From the NCBI GenBank assembly GCA_029262055.1, contig JAJDAD010000010.1, positions 62,001-126,000 on the forward strand: DNA of 64,000 nt, in the 5' to 3' direction. The notes under the pieces are model-generated. The model saw nothing but the letters and a program-made list of their open reading frames with translations, did not search any database and had not been told where the DNA came from. Shown here piece after piece: positions 7,649 to 18,300 of this stretch. Position numbers and translations under genes: made by a program. The stretch is from Candidatus Zhuqueibacterota bacterium. Lineage in GTDB: Bacteria; Zhuqueibacterota; Zhuqueibacteria; Oceanimicrobiales; Oceanimicrobiaceae. The stretch's first letter is position 1. Each line of letters begins with the position of its first letter.

Positions 7649-9007
7649 ATGAGACTCTGGCCTTTGGATATTTATTGGCGTGACCTTGGCAGAGGCGCAC
7701 GACTTGCCTTCGTTTTTGCTCTAGCTGTTTATATGTCAGTGAGCGGAATCAAGCTGGCCATGGACAAACCCTATGTGAAGGAAGTTCAGATATTGCAGCT
7801 TGTTGAAAATCATTCAAGATTTGGATTCGCATACACGCGAGGCTTCAACCTCTATTCCGTGGAGGAGCAGACGTATGAAGAGTTGGGGGTCGAGTCCAGG
7901 GTGCGGCTAAACTTGGGGGGCGTGCCTTTCGACAGGAACCCCGAGCTTACGGCATATATTTCCTGCCCGCCTCTATTCCCAATCATAGCGACCGTGGTGT
8001 ACGATTTGACCGGAAGAAACTGGAGAGTTGTCAAAAGTCTCCTTGTACTGTTCGGACTCATCGTCCTTTACTGTTTTCTGCCGGTGACGGCCAGATTTTT
8101 TGTGGGCACCACACAAGTATATGCCTTGTTATTCTCTTTGACGCCGTTTTCACTGATGCATCATTACTACAGCGACATCAATCTGAATTCCCTTGTGCTC
8201 GGCCTCTCATTTCTCAGTTATTTGATCTTTATTCGTTTCCTGGAGACAGTCAACTATAGATGGCTGTATCTGTTCGGTGCCGTCTTCCTTATCAATGTAT
8301 GGACTTCTTTCTTTGCGCTGAGCATAGTGCCAACTTTGTTCCTGCACTTGTTTTTGGAGAAACGCCTCGCACCTGAGATGAAGGTCCGGGCCTTTCTGGC
8401 GGTTCTGGCCTTCCTGCTGGTGATTGCCTGTTCGTTGGTCTATTATTATTCGCTTCTACCTGGGGCATTGGAGCGGTTGGTCGCTCGCGTGGTTGCAAGG
8501 ATCTCCGGGGTCAAGGATATTCCCGTCGGCGAGCAATATGGCTCGATACCATTCAAGCTCTTCTTGTCCAGGCTGGTCATCAGAATGAACACTCATTTTT
8601 CACCCATCGCCTTTTTTCTCGGATTCTCTGGCCTCGTACTTTCCGGAATCCAACTGATGAAGAAGCAGGGGATTGTACGAGGAGGCACTGATACGCTCAA
8701 TGTTCATTTTGTCAATGTTATGGTCTTTTTGTGGGGCTTGCCTGCCGGTGTGCTTCTTTATAGCGGTTCTTACGTTCACCCATACTTTATTTATTATTTC
8801 AGTCTGTTCTTTACAGTGTCATCAGCTATCGCATTGGCGAAGATGCAAGATAGCTTCGCACAAGGTTCATTTAGATTTTCTACACAATTGCTATACTCTA
8901 TTCCGGTCTTGTTTCTGGTCATGTCGGTAAGCCGGAGTGTCGTCAAGTTGTTGAACCTATCGCTCGTCGACCTTTTTCTTGATGGGCGGGTACCTAGTTT
9001 CTTTTAA
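7649..9007 (+). CDS. Multi-pass membrane protein, possible GT39/PMT-type (GT-C) glycosyltransferase
   Basis: The protein has 452 aa with about nine to ten hydrophobic helices. The N-terminal pattern is one TM helix, a loop of about 90 residues, then CPPLFPIIATVVYDLTG and a dense set of helices. This resembles GT-C transferases of the ArnT/PMT class, in which HPPL-type motifs follow the first extracytoplasmic loop. The conserved Asp-Glu pair of the first loop is not obvious, so this stays tentative. Good Shine-Dalgarno GAGGAG lies 7 nt before the ATG. Neighbours are sugar enzymes, so a role in transferring a lipid-linked sugar is plausible. It does not look like Wzx. Confidence 0.5.
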   Translation: MRLWPLDIYWRDLGRGARLAFVFALAVYMSVSGIKLAMDKPYVKEVQILQLVENHSRFGFAYTRGFNLYSVEEQTYEELGVESRVRLNLGGVPFDRNPELTAYISCPPLFPIIATVVYDLTGRNWRVVKSLLVLFGLIVLYCFLPVTARFFVGTTQVYALLFSLTPFSLMHHYYSDINLNSLVLGLSFLSYLIFIRFLETVNYRWLYLFGAVFLINVWTSFFALSIVPTLFLHLFLEKRLAPEMKVRAFLAVLAFLLVIACSLVYYYSLLPGALERLVARVVARISGVKDIPVGEQYGSIPFKLFLSRLVIRMNTHFSPIAFFLGFSGLVLSGIQLMKKQGIVRGGTDTLNVHFVNVMVFLWGLPAGVLLYSGSYVHPYFIYYFSLFFTVSSAIALAKMQDSFAQGSFRFSTQLLYSIPVLFLVMSVSRSVVKLLNLSLVDLFLDGRVPSFF

Positions 9008-9043
9008 GGCGTCTGCCGCAGCCTGTCCGTACAAGTTTGGTGT

Positions 9044-9071
9044 AGCCGTCACCGCATTCTGGCGGACGGCT
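9044..9071 (+). terminator. Hairpin after the membrane protein gene, terminator-like
   Basis: AGCCGTC at 9044-9050 pairs with GACGGCT at 9065-9071, extended inside by CCGC/GCGG with a bulge and a six-base loop. It lies 37 nt after the stop codon and is followed by a T-rich but broken stretch rather than a clean T-tract. Transcription attenuation or mRNA stabilisation are both possible. Confidence 0.4.
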
Positions 9072-9184
9072 CATTTGGTTCTCTAACGGAGTGACTCCAG
9101 ATTATCTCTGCAACCCTTAAGTCAAGCACGATAGCTGCCAATCACTTTGCAAATAGCATCTCTTCAGACCCCGCGAGGACGCTT

Positions 9185-10324
9185 TTGATTCATCACCACG
9201 CCATCGCCTTTAGCGATGCAGATGGGATTTGGGTGAACTCCTTCATCGCCAGATGGGTCGATGAATTGACAAACCATTTCGACAAGGTCGGGTTGCTGCT
9301 CTACGAATCCGCAGAGAAGAAAAGCTCGCAAGATACGTGCATCCGGAACCGGAAAGTCAGCCTGGAAAGCCTGGGGCCGGAGGGTCGCATGTGGGACAGA
9401 ATTCCGAGAATCAAGCGTACCAAGAAGAGGTGCCGCGACTTGACGGGAGAATATGATACGCTGCTGGTCCGGGGCATGACACCCAGGCAAATGACCATCT
9501 GGAAAAACGTTGATGTGGCACACAAGTGGTTTCTGCTCGTGCAAAATCTTAAGCCCTATAGCCAATACGTTCCGCGGCTGTCCCTGTCAGAACTCTACTA
9601 TCGTTTTATGGCTCGTTACCGGCTCTGGGAGTTGATGGCTATCAGCAAGACCGGATCAATGATGGCCAATTCCCATAACGCTGTGCGCCAGGTGAAAGCA
9701 ACACTGTCGCGCGACTGCATTCATGTCCCAACCAACACCATCAGCGCGAATGATTTCCCCGGACTTGAGCATCGCAAATTACACCGGGAGGTCAGCCTCC
9801 TTTTCTGCGGCAGACTCACCACCGAAAAAGGGATTCTTGAAGCGTTGCAGGCCATTTCCATTCTCAACGCCCGGGACGTCCGTTGCCGGCTGAACCTGGT
9901 TGGCGCCGCTGTCGGAAAATTCGGGGCGGCCATTGCCGAACGAGTGAAGGGTCTCGGGATAGAGGACCAGGTTCGGCTGCACGGTTCCATACCGTTTGGG
10001 CCGGCTCTCTTTGATTTCTACCGCAAATGCGACATTTTTATTCTCCCGACCTATGCGGAGGGCTTCCCACACGTTATCTGGGAGGCTGCCGCAAACTGTT
10101 GCCCGATAATCGCAACTGAGGTCGGTGGCATACCTGCCCTGATCGAAAATCGCAAACACGGCATTCTGATCCCGCCAAGAGATGCGCAGGCTCTTGCGGA
10201 TTCAGTGGCCGAACTCGTGGCCGACTCAGAGTTGCGGCTCAGGATTGTGTCAAATGCTCATCGGCTCGCTCAGGACTATACGGTTGAATCCTGCGCCCGG
10301 AAACTTTCTGATGCGATTCAATAA
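9185..10324 (+). CDS. GT4-family glycosyltransferase
   Basis: This is a GT-B fold transferase of about 379 aa. The C-terminal domain shows SLLFCGRLTTEKGILEAL (donor-binding beta strand and loop), then VRLHGSIPFG and the EGFPHVIWEAAA segment with the conserved ExxxxxxxE arrangement. After that comes TEVGGIPALI. The start is uncertain: I use TTG 9185, and the frame stays open upstream to 9095 without an ATG. It is closely related in motif wording to the GT4 gene at 14097, suggesting a duplicated pair. It overlaps the next gene by 14 nt. The sugar donor cannot be told. Confidence 0.85.
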   Translation: MIHHHAIAFSDADGIWVNSFIARWVDELTNHFDKVGLLLYESAEKKSSQDTCIRNRKVSLESLGPEGRMWDRIPRIKRTKKRCRDLTGEYDTLLVRGMTPRQMTIWKNVDVAHKWFLLVQNLKPYSQYVPRLSLSELYYRFMARYRLWELMAISKTGSMMANSHNAVRQVKATLSRDCIHVPTNTISANDFPGLEHRKLHREVSLLFCGRLTTEKGILEALQAISILNARDVRCRLNLVGAAVGKFGAAIAERVKGLGIEDQVRLHGSIPFGPALFDFYRKCDIFILPTYAEGFPHVIWEAAANCCPIIATEVGGIPALIENRKHGILIPPRDAQALADSVAELVADSELRLRIVSNAHRLAQDYTVESCARKLSDAIQ

Positions 10325-11636
10325 CACAGCGAGCAACGGTAATAGAGTCAGATTGCGGGAGTGGATTGCTTTCGGCTTTCTGGTGTTGCAGTGGCTTCTG
10401 TTGACGTCTACGATACCTTTTCAATTCGAGGGTGTGAGGTGGTACCACCAGTTGATTATCAGTCTGGCAATGTACCTTCTTATGGGTAAGAGATTCAAGT
10501 TGAGCCATTTGGGCAAGTATAAGTGGGTTTATGGTCTGCATTTCTCCGGGATGGCAATAATGCTGGCGTTGATAGGCGCGTCCGCTCAAAAGCTTCAGGC
10601 TGCTTTTGCAATCAAAGCCATGGTCGAAATTGGCACTTTCTGGTTAATCATTCCGGTGCTCTCACATCCGATGGCCAGGAGAGTATTGTTTTATACCATT
10701 TTGTATACGGCGCTCACGAAAACAATGCAAGTGTATGAATACACGCAGGTGGGTCTTGCCTTTGGTGATGTACTGAGAGCGCATGCGAATGATAAGGTCA
10801 CAGTCAGCATTTGGCTATGTGCTGCCGCGACTACTCTGCTGCCCTACCTGATAACCAAATACGTATCTCCGATGGTCAGATTGTTATCAGGCAGTCTAAT
10901 CCTAATATTCATAGCAGCATTGTTTAGTGCTGTATCTCGGGGAGCATCGGTTGTTCTTTTTGTCACAGTCCTTTTGGTCGCTGGCTTACATTTTTTTTCC
11001 AGAGGTGACGCGTTGACCAGAATGAGAACATTGGTTGTTCTGGTTCTCTTCGGCCTCATATCTGTTCAGACTTTTGCTTTCTTGTCCCAGAAATATGGTT
11101 TTATTGAATCCTCTTTTCAGAGATTGGATGATCTTGTCCATGGCCAAACAGACGATATTAGCGGAAGGCTTGACCTAATGTATGCCGGCCTGGAGCATCT
11201 CGGCGATAGTGGATACTTTGTCGGCTCTGGGTATCATGCGGATTACTTTGTAACGCAAAAATATTTGGGAAGGTTGGCTGATTTCCACAATTGGTATTTG
11301 GGTACCTGGGTTCGGTTGGGCCTGCCGGCATTGCTGGCATTATTACTATTCAACATATTTGTTTATCGTGAAATAATATACCAGATGTCTGACACGAAAA
11401 ATCACCACGAGTCACTCATTGATTTTTCGATGTCTTTGGTGGGGATCCCGATAGCGTTGTCCATGTTGTATTTTGACATGGGGTATATATGGTTTTTTAT
11501 AAGCATATATGCGGGATTCGAATATCAACGACGTTTATCGCAGAACGCCAGCGTCCCGCAGTTCAATAGACGCAGTCTCGCGGCCAGACGCACGAAACTA
11601 ATTCGTCACCAGCGAATTGGAGTCGTCAGTCAGTAA
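10311..11636 (+). CDS. O-antigen ligase/polymerase family membrane protein (WaaL/Wzy-like)
   Basis: The protein has 441 aa with about ten to twelve TM helices. A long loop contains SGRLDLMYAGLEHLGDSGYF and DFHNWYLGTWVRLGLP. The His-Asn-x-Tyr-Leu motif after a glycine-rich GSGYH segment is typical of the PF04932 (Wzy_C) family, which contains O-antigen ligases and polymerases. SAVSRGASVV is the usual SRG motif of the same family. I take ATG 10311, which overlaps the upstream GT4 gene by 14 nt, rather than the longer frame opening at 10182 that runs through that gene. It likely polymerises or transfers lipid-linked glycan on the outer face of the inner membrane. Polymerase and ligase cannot be separated from sequence alone. 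Confidence 0.8.
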   Translation: MRFNNTASNGNRVRLREWIAFGFLVLQWLLLTSTIPFQFEGVRWYHQLIISLAMYLLMGKRFKLSHLGKYKWVYGLHFSGMAIMLALIGASAQKLQAAFAIKAMVEIGTFWLIIPVLSHPMARRVLFYTILYTALTKTMQVYEYTQVGLAFGDVLRAHANDKVTVSIWLCAAATTLLPYLITKYVSPMVRLLSGSLILIFIAALFSAVSRGASVVLFVTVLLVAGLHFFSRGDALTRMRTLVVLVLFGLISVQTFAFLSQKYGFIESSFQRLDDLVHGQTDDISGRLDLMYAGLEHLGDSGYFVGSGYHADYFVTQKYLGRLADFHNWYLGTWVRLGLPALLALLLFNIFVYREIIYQMSDTKNHHESLIDFSMSLVGIPIALSMLYFDMGYIWFFISIYAGFEYQRRLSQNASVPQFNRRSLAARRTKLIRHQRIGVVSQ

Positions 11637-11675
11637 TTATGTTATTCATTCAGGTGCACAACTACTCTTTGCTCC

Positions 11676-13109
11676 ATGCTGTTTAATTCAAACGAATTCC
11701 TGCTATTTTTCCCCACCGTTTTTGCAGTGTACTGGTTTTTCTTTAACCGGAACTTGAGGCTTCAAAACGGATTTCTTGTGCTCGCCAGCTATGTATTCTA
11801 TGGCTGGTGGGACTATCGATTCCTTTCCCTCATTCTTATCAGCACGGTGGTCGACTATCTCGTCGGCCTGAGAATTGAAGACAGCACCGGGACAAACCGA
11901 AGGCGGGCCTGGCTCTGGCTAAGCATCGGCGTGAATATCGGCATGCTAGGCGTTTTCAAATACTATGGTTTCTTCATTCAATCCTGGATTGACGCCTGGT
12001 CAGTGATAGGATATGAGATGCCTCGTTACTCTTTGCAGATCATTTTGCCGGTTGGCATTTCCTTTTACACGTTTCAGACGCTTTCATATTCGATAGATAT
12101 CTATAATCGTAAATTGAGGGCGACAAAGGATTTTATCAGTTTCGCTGCGTTTGTGTCATTTTTCCCGCAACTGGTCGCCGGACCTATCGAAAGAGCCAAG
12201 AACTTACTGCCGCAAATCCTGAAACGGCGGGCGTTCAAATACGAACAGGGCGTGCAGGGCTTGCGATTGGTTCTGTGGGGCATGTTCAAGAAAATCGTGA
12301 TTGCTGACTCGCTGGGTCGTTATGTCGACGACATTTTCACAAACTATTCACACTATGATGGTGGCGTGCTGGTTCTTGGGGCGATTTATTTTTCATTTCA
12401 AATCTATTGTGATTTTAGTGGCTACTCCGATGTGGCCATAGGTTTAGCGAAGCTGCTTGGCTTCGACCTGATGACGAATTTCAGATTCCCCTATTTTTCA
12501 AGGGACATCGCTGAGTTTTGGAGACGCTGGCACATTTCCTTGTCCACGTGGTTTCGGGATTACGTCTACATTCCCCTCGGCGGCTCCAGGGTGGGCAAAG
12601 CACGGTCAATAAGAAATATATTTGTGGTATTTGTGGTCAGTGGATTTTGGCATGGCGCCAACTGGACCTTCCTTGTCTGGGGCTTCATTCATGCTTGCCT
12701 CTTTTTGCCGTTGTTTCTTCTCGGGAGCAATCGCAAGAAGAGAGAAGAATTACATGAGAATGGCCGCTTGCTGCCATTGTTGAAGAAAACAGGTCAAATC
12801 GGTCTTACCTTTGGTTTTGTTACGGTCGCATGGGTGTTTTTTCGCAACGAGAGTGTCACATCAGCTCTATCCTATTTAAGTTCCATGAATATCGTCTATC
12901 CCGCATCGCACCGACTCTATATTATCTATGTTGTTCTATTTGTGATCTGTGATTGGGGGGTGATGAATTCTATGTCTTGTACGCCGAAAAGAACTGCACC
13001 ATACGTGTCAAACCTGTTCTTCCGGAATGCTGTTTACTCAATTCTCGTGTTGTTGATTCTCCTGCACGTGCCGAATCAGGCCGCTAACTTTATCTATTTT
13101 CAGTTCTGA
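11676..13109 (+). CDS. MBOAT-family O-acyltransferase (AlgI/DltB-like)
   Basis: The protein has 477 aa and about ten or more membrane helices. It carries the family landmarks: FPQLVAGPIERAKNLLPQ, then FWRRWHISLSTWFRDYVYIPLGG with His286, and SGFWHGANWTFLVWG with the putative catalytic His326. These are the standard AlgI/PatA motifs for moving an acyl group across the membrane onto a polysaccharide. The next gene, 2 nt downstream, encodes an SGNH-type partner, matching AlgI-AlgJ/AlgX, DltB-DltD and PatA-PatB pairs. The role is therefore probably O-acetylation of the exported glycan. Confidence 0.92.
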   Translation: MLFNSNEFLLFFPTVFAVYWFFFNRNLRLQNGFLVLASYVFYGWWDYRFLSLILISTVVDYLVGLRIEDSTGTNRRRAWLWLSIGVNIGMLGVFKYYGFFIQSWIDAWSVIGYEMPRYSLQIILPVGISFYTFQTLSYSIDIYNRKLRATKDFISFAAFVSFFPQLVAGPIERAKNLLPQILKRRAFKYEQGVQGLRLVLWGMFKKIVIADSLGRYVDDIFTNYSHYDGGVLVLGAIYFSFQIYCDFSGYSDVAIGLAKLLGFDLMTNFRFPYFSRDIAEFWRRWHISLSTWFRDYVYIPLGGSRVGKARSIRNIFVVFVVSGFWHGANWTFLVWGFIHACLFLPLFLLGSNRKKREELHENGRLLPLLKKTGQIGLTFGFVTVAWVFFRNESVTSALSYLSSMNIVYPASHRLYIIYVVLFVICDWGVMNSMSCTPKRTAPYVSNLFFRNAVYSILVLLILLHVPNQAANFIYFQF

Positions 13110-13111
13110 TT

Positions 13112-14032
13112 ATGAAATGCTTTTTTCGGAGATTCTCTCTCTTCATCTTGCAATTTCTGGCTATTTGCTGTGCACTGGAGCTGCTATTGTCTATGAACTA
13201 TAGCAAGGCTGCACACAATTTTGAAGACTGGCATCGTCTGGAAAACATAGACGCCGAAGTCATTTTCGTTGGCAATTCCAGAACATGGGTACACTTCGAC
13301 CCTATGCACTTCGAGAAGGTAACCGGCCTGTCTAGCTACTGCCTGGCTGAGGACGGCTACGGCATACCTCTGCTGTATGGCAAGGTCGTGAAATATCTGG
13401 AATCCAATAATCCTCCGCGATATTTGATTCTGCAAGTTGATCCAAGCATGGTCCGAAGACGGGAAAACATCTACAACAAAGATACTTTCTTGAAATACAT
13501 TTTCCTCGACCGAGAATCAATAAACAGCTACCTGAGCGGCTACAACGGTTTTTCCAGGTTGGAAGTCTTCACCCCACTTCTGCGGTACAAAGGTTACTTT
13601 GATGTCTTTCTAAAACATCTGTTAGGGATTGAAAAGTACAATCGAGTGCGTGGGTTTAACAATACGAAAGAAGTTTGGGGTGGAGAAGAATTACGCGAAG
13701 ATCGGACGTGGGACTATGATTCCAGGGAGTATGGATACATTGATAGGATAAGGAAGCTGTGTGAAAGCAAGGGGATAATACTCAAGTCGCATTTTCCTCC
13801 GTTGACGAAGGAGCTTTACGAGAGCATCGCCGGCAAAGACGATATCGAAAGCTATCTGGCGAGAATTGGTGTCGAGTACATTGACTGGAACAAGTTGATG
13901 GACAGGAACACCTTTTCAAAGAGGTACTTTCACAATCATCTGCACTTGAACAGTCACGGCGTTCAAAAAATGAACGATCTCATTGACAAGCACATTGGCT
14001 TGATCATTGAGCATGCCGTGGCAAAATCATGA
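13112..14032 (+). CDS. SGNH-like membrane-anchored protein, partner of the MBOAT acyltransferase
   Basis: An N-terminal hydrophobic helix (about residues 7-28) anchors a 306-aa extracytoplasmic protein. VIFVGNSRTWVHFDP contains the candidate nucleophile Ser56, in the position of the GDS-like block of DltD, AlgJ and PatB proteins. A C-terminal block (FHNHLHLNSHG) holds His278 where the catalytic His is expected, but the residue three positions before it is Asn275 rather than the usual Asp. Its start lies 2 nt after the MBOAT stop, so they form a two-gene unit. The function (acyl transfer from the MBOAT product to sugar) is inferred from position plus weak motifs. Confidence 0.6.
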   Translation: MKCFFRRFSLFILQFLAICCALELLLSMNYSKAAHNFEDWHRLENIDAEVIFVGNSRTWVHFDPMHFEKVTGLSSYCLAEDGYGIPLLYGKVVKYLESNNPPRYLILQVDPSMVRRRENIYNKDTFLKYIFLDRESINSYLSGYNGFSRLEVFTPLLRYKGYFDVFLKHLLGIEKYNRVRGFNNTKEVWGGEELREDRTWDYDSREYGYIDRIRKLCESKGIILKSHFPPLTKELYESIAGKDDIESYLARIGVEYIDWNKLMDRNTFSKRYFHNHLHLNSHGVQKMNDLIDKHIGLIIEHAVAKS

Positions 14033-14096
14033 ATCGTGGCAGCGTAGTTCTAACGGGCGCTGATGTTCTGAAAATCAAGCATACACAGGATTAAGC

Positions 14097-15341
14097 GTGA
14101 AGCTAGGGTTTCATTATCATATCCCCGCAATTAAGATGGATGGACAGATTCGTACCACCGCGCAGCAAGGACTTTTTATGGACGGGTTGGCCGACCACTG
14201 CGACGAGCTGGTCTGCTTCCTGCACAGCCCGAGGAAGGAAGAGTTGCAGTCGATGGAGTATGTGATCGAGAGCAAGAAAGTAAAGCTCGTGAATATCGGC
14301 ATCCACGCCAGGGTGTATGTCCGGCTGCTGCTGCAATCCTATTTTGTCAGAGAGTTCAAGCGAGGACGTAAAAATCTGGATGCTCTGCTGATACGGCAGC
14401 CGTCGCCCCTGTTTCCCTTCTTCGCAAAACTGTCGAGCCAATTGCCGTTGATCTTGCTGATCGTCGGTGATGCGGTGGAGGAAGTAAAAGCGAGTCAGTT
14501 GGCGTGGTGGCGGAAAAGCATAATTCAGGCATATTATAAGTATAGTCTTCGCCAACTCGAAAAGAGCGCAAGCCGATCGCTGGTGTTAGTAAATAACAAA
14601 AGCAGCGAGCTGCAATGGCGAAACAAAGCGCAGTCTCTAAAAAGAATAACCACCACAACAGTCAAGGCCGATGATTTGTATTATCGAACTGATACCTGCA
14701 AACGCTTCCCTATTAGGCTTCTGTTTGTGGGCAGACTTGATCGACAAAAGGGCCTCAGTGACATTGCACAAGCCACGATCAAGCTCAATCGGAAAGGGAT
14801 GGATGTCAGGCTTCATATTGTAGGTCACGCGACCACAAACGACCCTGTTTTGGATGAAGTCAAAGAGATATTTTCACGCCACAGCATGATTCACAAGTTA
14901 GAACACCATGGGTATCTATCGCTAGGCCCGGATTTGTATCATATTTATAGAAAGGCGGACATTTTCATTACCGCTTCAATTGCCTCAGAGGGTTTCCCGC
15001 GTACAATATGGGAAGCCTTCTCCCAATCTCTTCCAGTGGTTGCCACCAAGATAGGCGGAATCCCGTTGTTGTTGGCGGATAGAACCCATGCGATGTTATG
15101 CGCGCCAAGAAATCCGGATCAGCTCGCCGATGCAGTGCAGGAAATCATTGGTGACCAGGAACTTCGCCGGAAATTGATAAGAAACGGGCATGACCTGGTC
15201 AGCAAGAACACATTGGAGAAGACTGCTGAAACCACAATGGAGTATATAAAATGCTGGATTGATCCTCAAAGAGTTGGGGCGCAGGAAAACGGCAAGGCTA
15301 CGATGCCAAACAAGCCAGAATTGTGCAATCTTCAAGAATAG
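14097..15341 (+). CDS. GT4-family glycosyltransferase
   Basis: This is a GT-B glycosyltransferase of 414 aa starting at GTG 14097. The donor domain begins at IRLLFVGRLDRQKGLSDI, followed by HHGYLSLGPDLYHIYRKADIF, SEGFPRTIWEAF and ATKIGGIPLLL. The same motif spacing and wording occur in the GT4 protein at 9185, so the two are paralogues within the locus. The last 30 residues are polar and variable. The gene end overlaps the GTG start of the carbamoyltransferase fusion by 19 nt, which suggests coupled translation. Acceptor and donor sugars are unknown. Confidence 0.88.
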   Translation: MKLGFHYHIPAIKMDGQIRTTAQQGLFMDGLADHCDELVCFLHSPRKEELQSMEYVIESKKVKLVNIGIHARVYVRLLLQSYFVREFKRGRKNLDALLIRQPSPLFPFFAKLSSQLPLILLIVGDAVEEVKASQLAWWRKSIIQAYYKYSLRQLEKSASRSLVLVNNKSSELQWRNKAQSLKRITTTTVKADDLYYRTDTCKRFPIRLLFVGRLDRQKGLSDIAQATIKLNRKGMDVRLHIVGHATTNDPVLDEVKEIFSRHSMIHKLEHHGYLSLGPDLYHIYRKADIFITASIASEGFPRTIWEAFSQSLPVVATKIGGIPLLLADRTHAMLCAPRNPDQLADAVQEIIGDQELRRKLIRNGHDLVSKNTLEKTAETTMEYIKCWIDPQRVGAQENGKATMPNKPELCNLQE

Positions 15342-18300
15342 GTGAATCATTGAAAACACACCGTCAGATATTTTGCTATAATGAGAAAATTGGCCATCTT
15401 TTTGTCCCCAATCTCAATGCCCGGGTCATGAACGAGAACGGCGGCTACTATGTCCGGACTAATTCTATGGGCTTCCGCTCGGATACGGAATTTGAGACAA
15501 AGAAGACCGGCAAGCCGAGAATTCTATTCTTTGGCGATTCGAATACCGCTGCTGATGGTGTCAGCAATAGCGAGCGATTTTCAGACCTGGTAGGGAAACA
15601 TTTCGATGCTGAGGTCTATAATTTCGGCCTTTCCGGCTCCGGCACCGATCAGCAGTATCTCGTTTGGCGTGAGTTTGCGCAGGATATTGAAGCAGATTTA
15701 GTTGTGGTCGGTGTTCTGGTGGAGAACATTGAGCGCAACAAAGTGGCTTACCGGGAAACGCTCAATCCGTTCACCCGGGAACGCGTTTTGACCCCGAAGC
15801 CTTACTTCAAGCTGCAGGACGGAAAGTTGAAGCTCAGTAACTTTCCGGTGCCCCGAGTCAATGGCAACAGTACAGGGATCAAGCCTGAGATGGTACAATG
15901 GGAGATACCAAGAGGCCAGGAGGCGCTGTACAAACTGCATGACGGCTTCCGAAAAAGCAAGTTGCTGGGGTCCATTCGAAGCAGTCTCGGCCCTCAGTTG
16001 GTACGCCTGCGTTCGCTTCTTATTAAGATGGCATATCAGCCGCATCCGGACTATCAGGAAACCGGCAGCGACGGATACTCCATCATGAAGGAAATCCTGA
16101 CAGAGTTTGTTGACTCGCTGGCTCCGGTCCCGGTCATGGTTATGCCGATACCGACCTACCACTACTACGCGGACGGCGCAAAGCCTGTATTCAAGCAATT
16201 CTTCCAGAATTTCGAGGACCCGGGTAAACAGGTCCATGTGGCAAATCTCCCCGATGATTTGAACAAACTGGAGTACGATAAACGGCGGGAATTATGTTTC
16301 CGGGAAGACAAGTCACATTTTTCCCAACGTGGGCACCAAATAATATCCAGGTTCCTGATTGACGAGATAGAGAAACACGGGATATTGTCACACCAGAGCA
16401 GTAGCTACCGCGTAGCAGAAAGCAACGGAAAAGCAGAGAAACCGCTCTACATTCTGGGCATTTCCGCCTTTTACCATGATTCGGCCGCGGCTTTGATCAA
16501 GGACGGAGAAATCGTTGCGGCGGCTCAGGAGGAAAGGTTCAGCCGGGTGAAAAATGATCGCCGCTTTCCGTTGTCGGCAATTAACTTTTGCTTGGAAAGG
16601 GGCAACATCCAACAAGATGATCTGAGTGCAATCGTCTACTACGACAAGACTTCACTTACGCTCGAGCGCCTGCTCTGGACCTTTTCAAAAACAGCTCCCG
16701 CCAGTGAAAACGCCTGGAAATCAAGCCTGCCATCATGGGTCAAGTACAAACTCTTCCTGCCACGACTGATCAGAAAAAAACTAAAGTACAGCGGTAAGAT
16801 CCTGCAGGATTTTCACCATCGCTCACATTGCGCTGCTGCCTTCTATCCATCGCCTTTTAGGAAAGCTGCCATTCTAACAGTGGATGGCGTTGGCGAGTGG
16901 GCGACTGCCAGCATCGCGCTTGGGGACGAAAACAAGGTGACGATGCTGAAAGAGATGCTCTTCCCAAATTCTCTGGGACTGATTTATTCGGCATTTACCC
17001 AGTTTACCGGCTTTAAGGTAAACTCGGGCGAATATAAAATGATGGGGCTTGCACCGTACGGTAGCCCGATTTACGTCGACACCATTCTGGAAAACCTGGT
17101 GGACCTGAAGGACGACGGGTCGATCGATGTGAATCAGGAATACTTTAGCTACATGGATGGGTCCGTGATGACCAATGAGCGATTTGCGGAACTGTTTGGT
17201 GGCCCGGCGCGCCTGCCCGAGACAAAGATCTCCAAACGCGAAATGGACATCGCCTGTTCTATTCAAAAGGTGACGGAGGAAGTTATTTTACGCATGGCCC
17301 GTCACGCCCGGGAATTGACCGGGGCAGAGTATCTTTGCATGGCAGGTGGCGTGGCTCTGAATTGCGTGGCTAACGGCCGTTTACTCAAAGAGAACATCTT
17401 CAAAGATGTCTGGATCCAACCCGCAGCGGGTGACGCCGGCTCAGCGCTGGGCGCGGCCCTCGATGCCCACTACATGTACTTTGAGAAGCGCCGGATGCTG
17501 CCGGATGACGGCAGGCCACTGCAGCGCGGATCGTACTGGGGGCCCGAATGGAATAACGATGAGATTAAGTCCTTCCTCGACACCGAGAACATAAAATACC
17601 GTGAGATACAGGACAAGAACCGGGACGCCATTATCGCCGGGCTCCTGGATGAGGGGAAGGTGGTCGGGCACTATTCAGGCCGGACGGAGTTTGGCCCACG
17701 GGCTCTTGGCGCCCGTTCCATCATCGGAGACGCCCGTAGCCAGGAGATGCAAACCACCATCAACCTGAAGATTAAATACCGTGAGTCGTTTCGTCCCTTC
17801 GCTCCGACTGTCCTTGCTGATCGCGTAGACGAGTATTTCGAGTTAGACAAGGAAAGTCCGTACATGTTGTTTGTTGCCCCGGTACGCGAGGATCGCAGGT
17901 TGCCTTTTGAACGCGGCACCACCGACGAAATGCTTGAGATTGTGCGCCAGCCCCGCAGCGATGTCCCGGCCATAACACATGTGGATTATTCAGCGCGTGT
18001 CCAGACCATCGATAAGGAAGATCACGGAAACTACTATAACCTCATCAGAGCTTTCCAGGAATCTACCGGGTACGGGATAATCGTCAACACCTCCTTCAAC
18101 GTCCGTGGCGAGCCGATAGTCAATTCACCGATGGACGCCTACCGGTGTTTCATGAATACAGAAATGGATGTTTTGGTGCTCGAGAACTGCATGTTGTTTA
18201 AGGAAGAGCAGGAGAAAATGAAGACGGCTCCGAAGGAGACCGCCGAGAGCCAGCCGGGAACAAACGCCAACAAAGATGAAGCCCTGGAGAAGAGCCTGAG

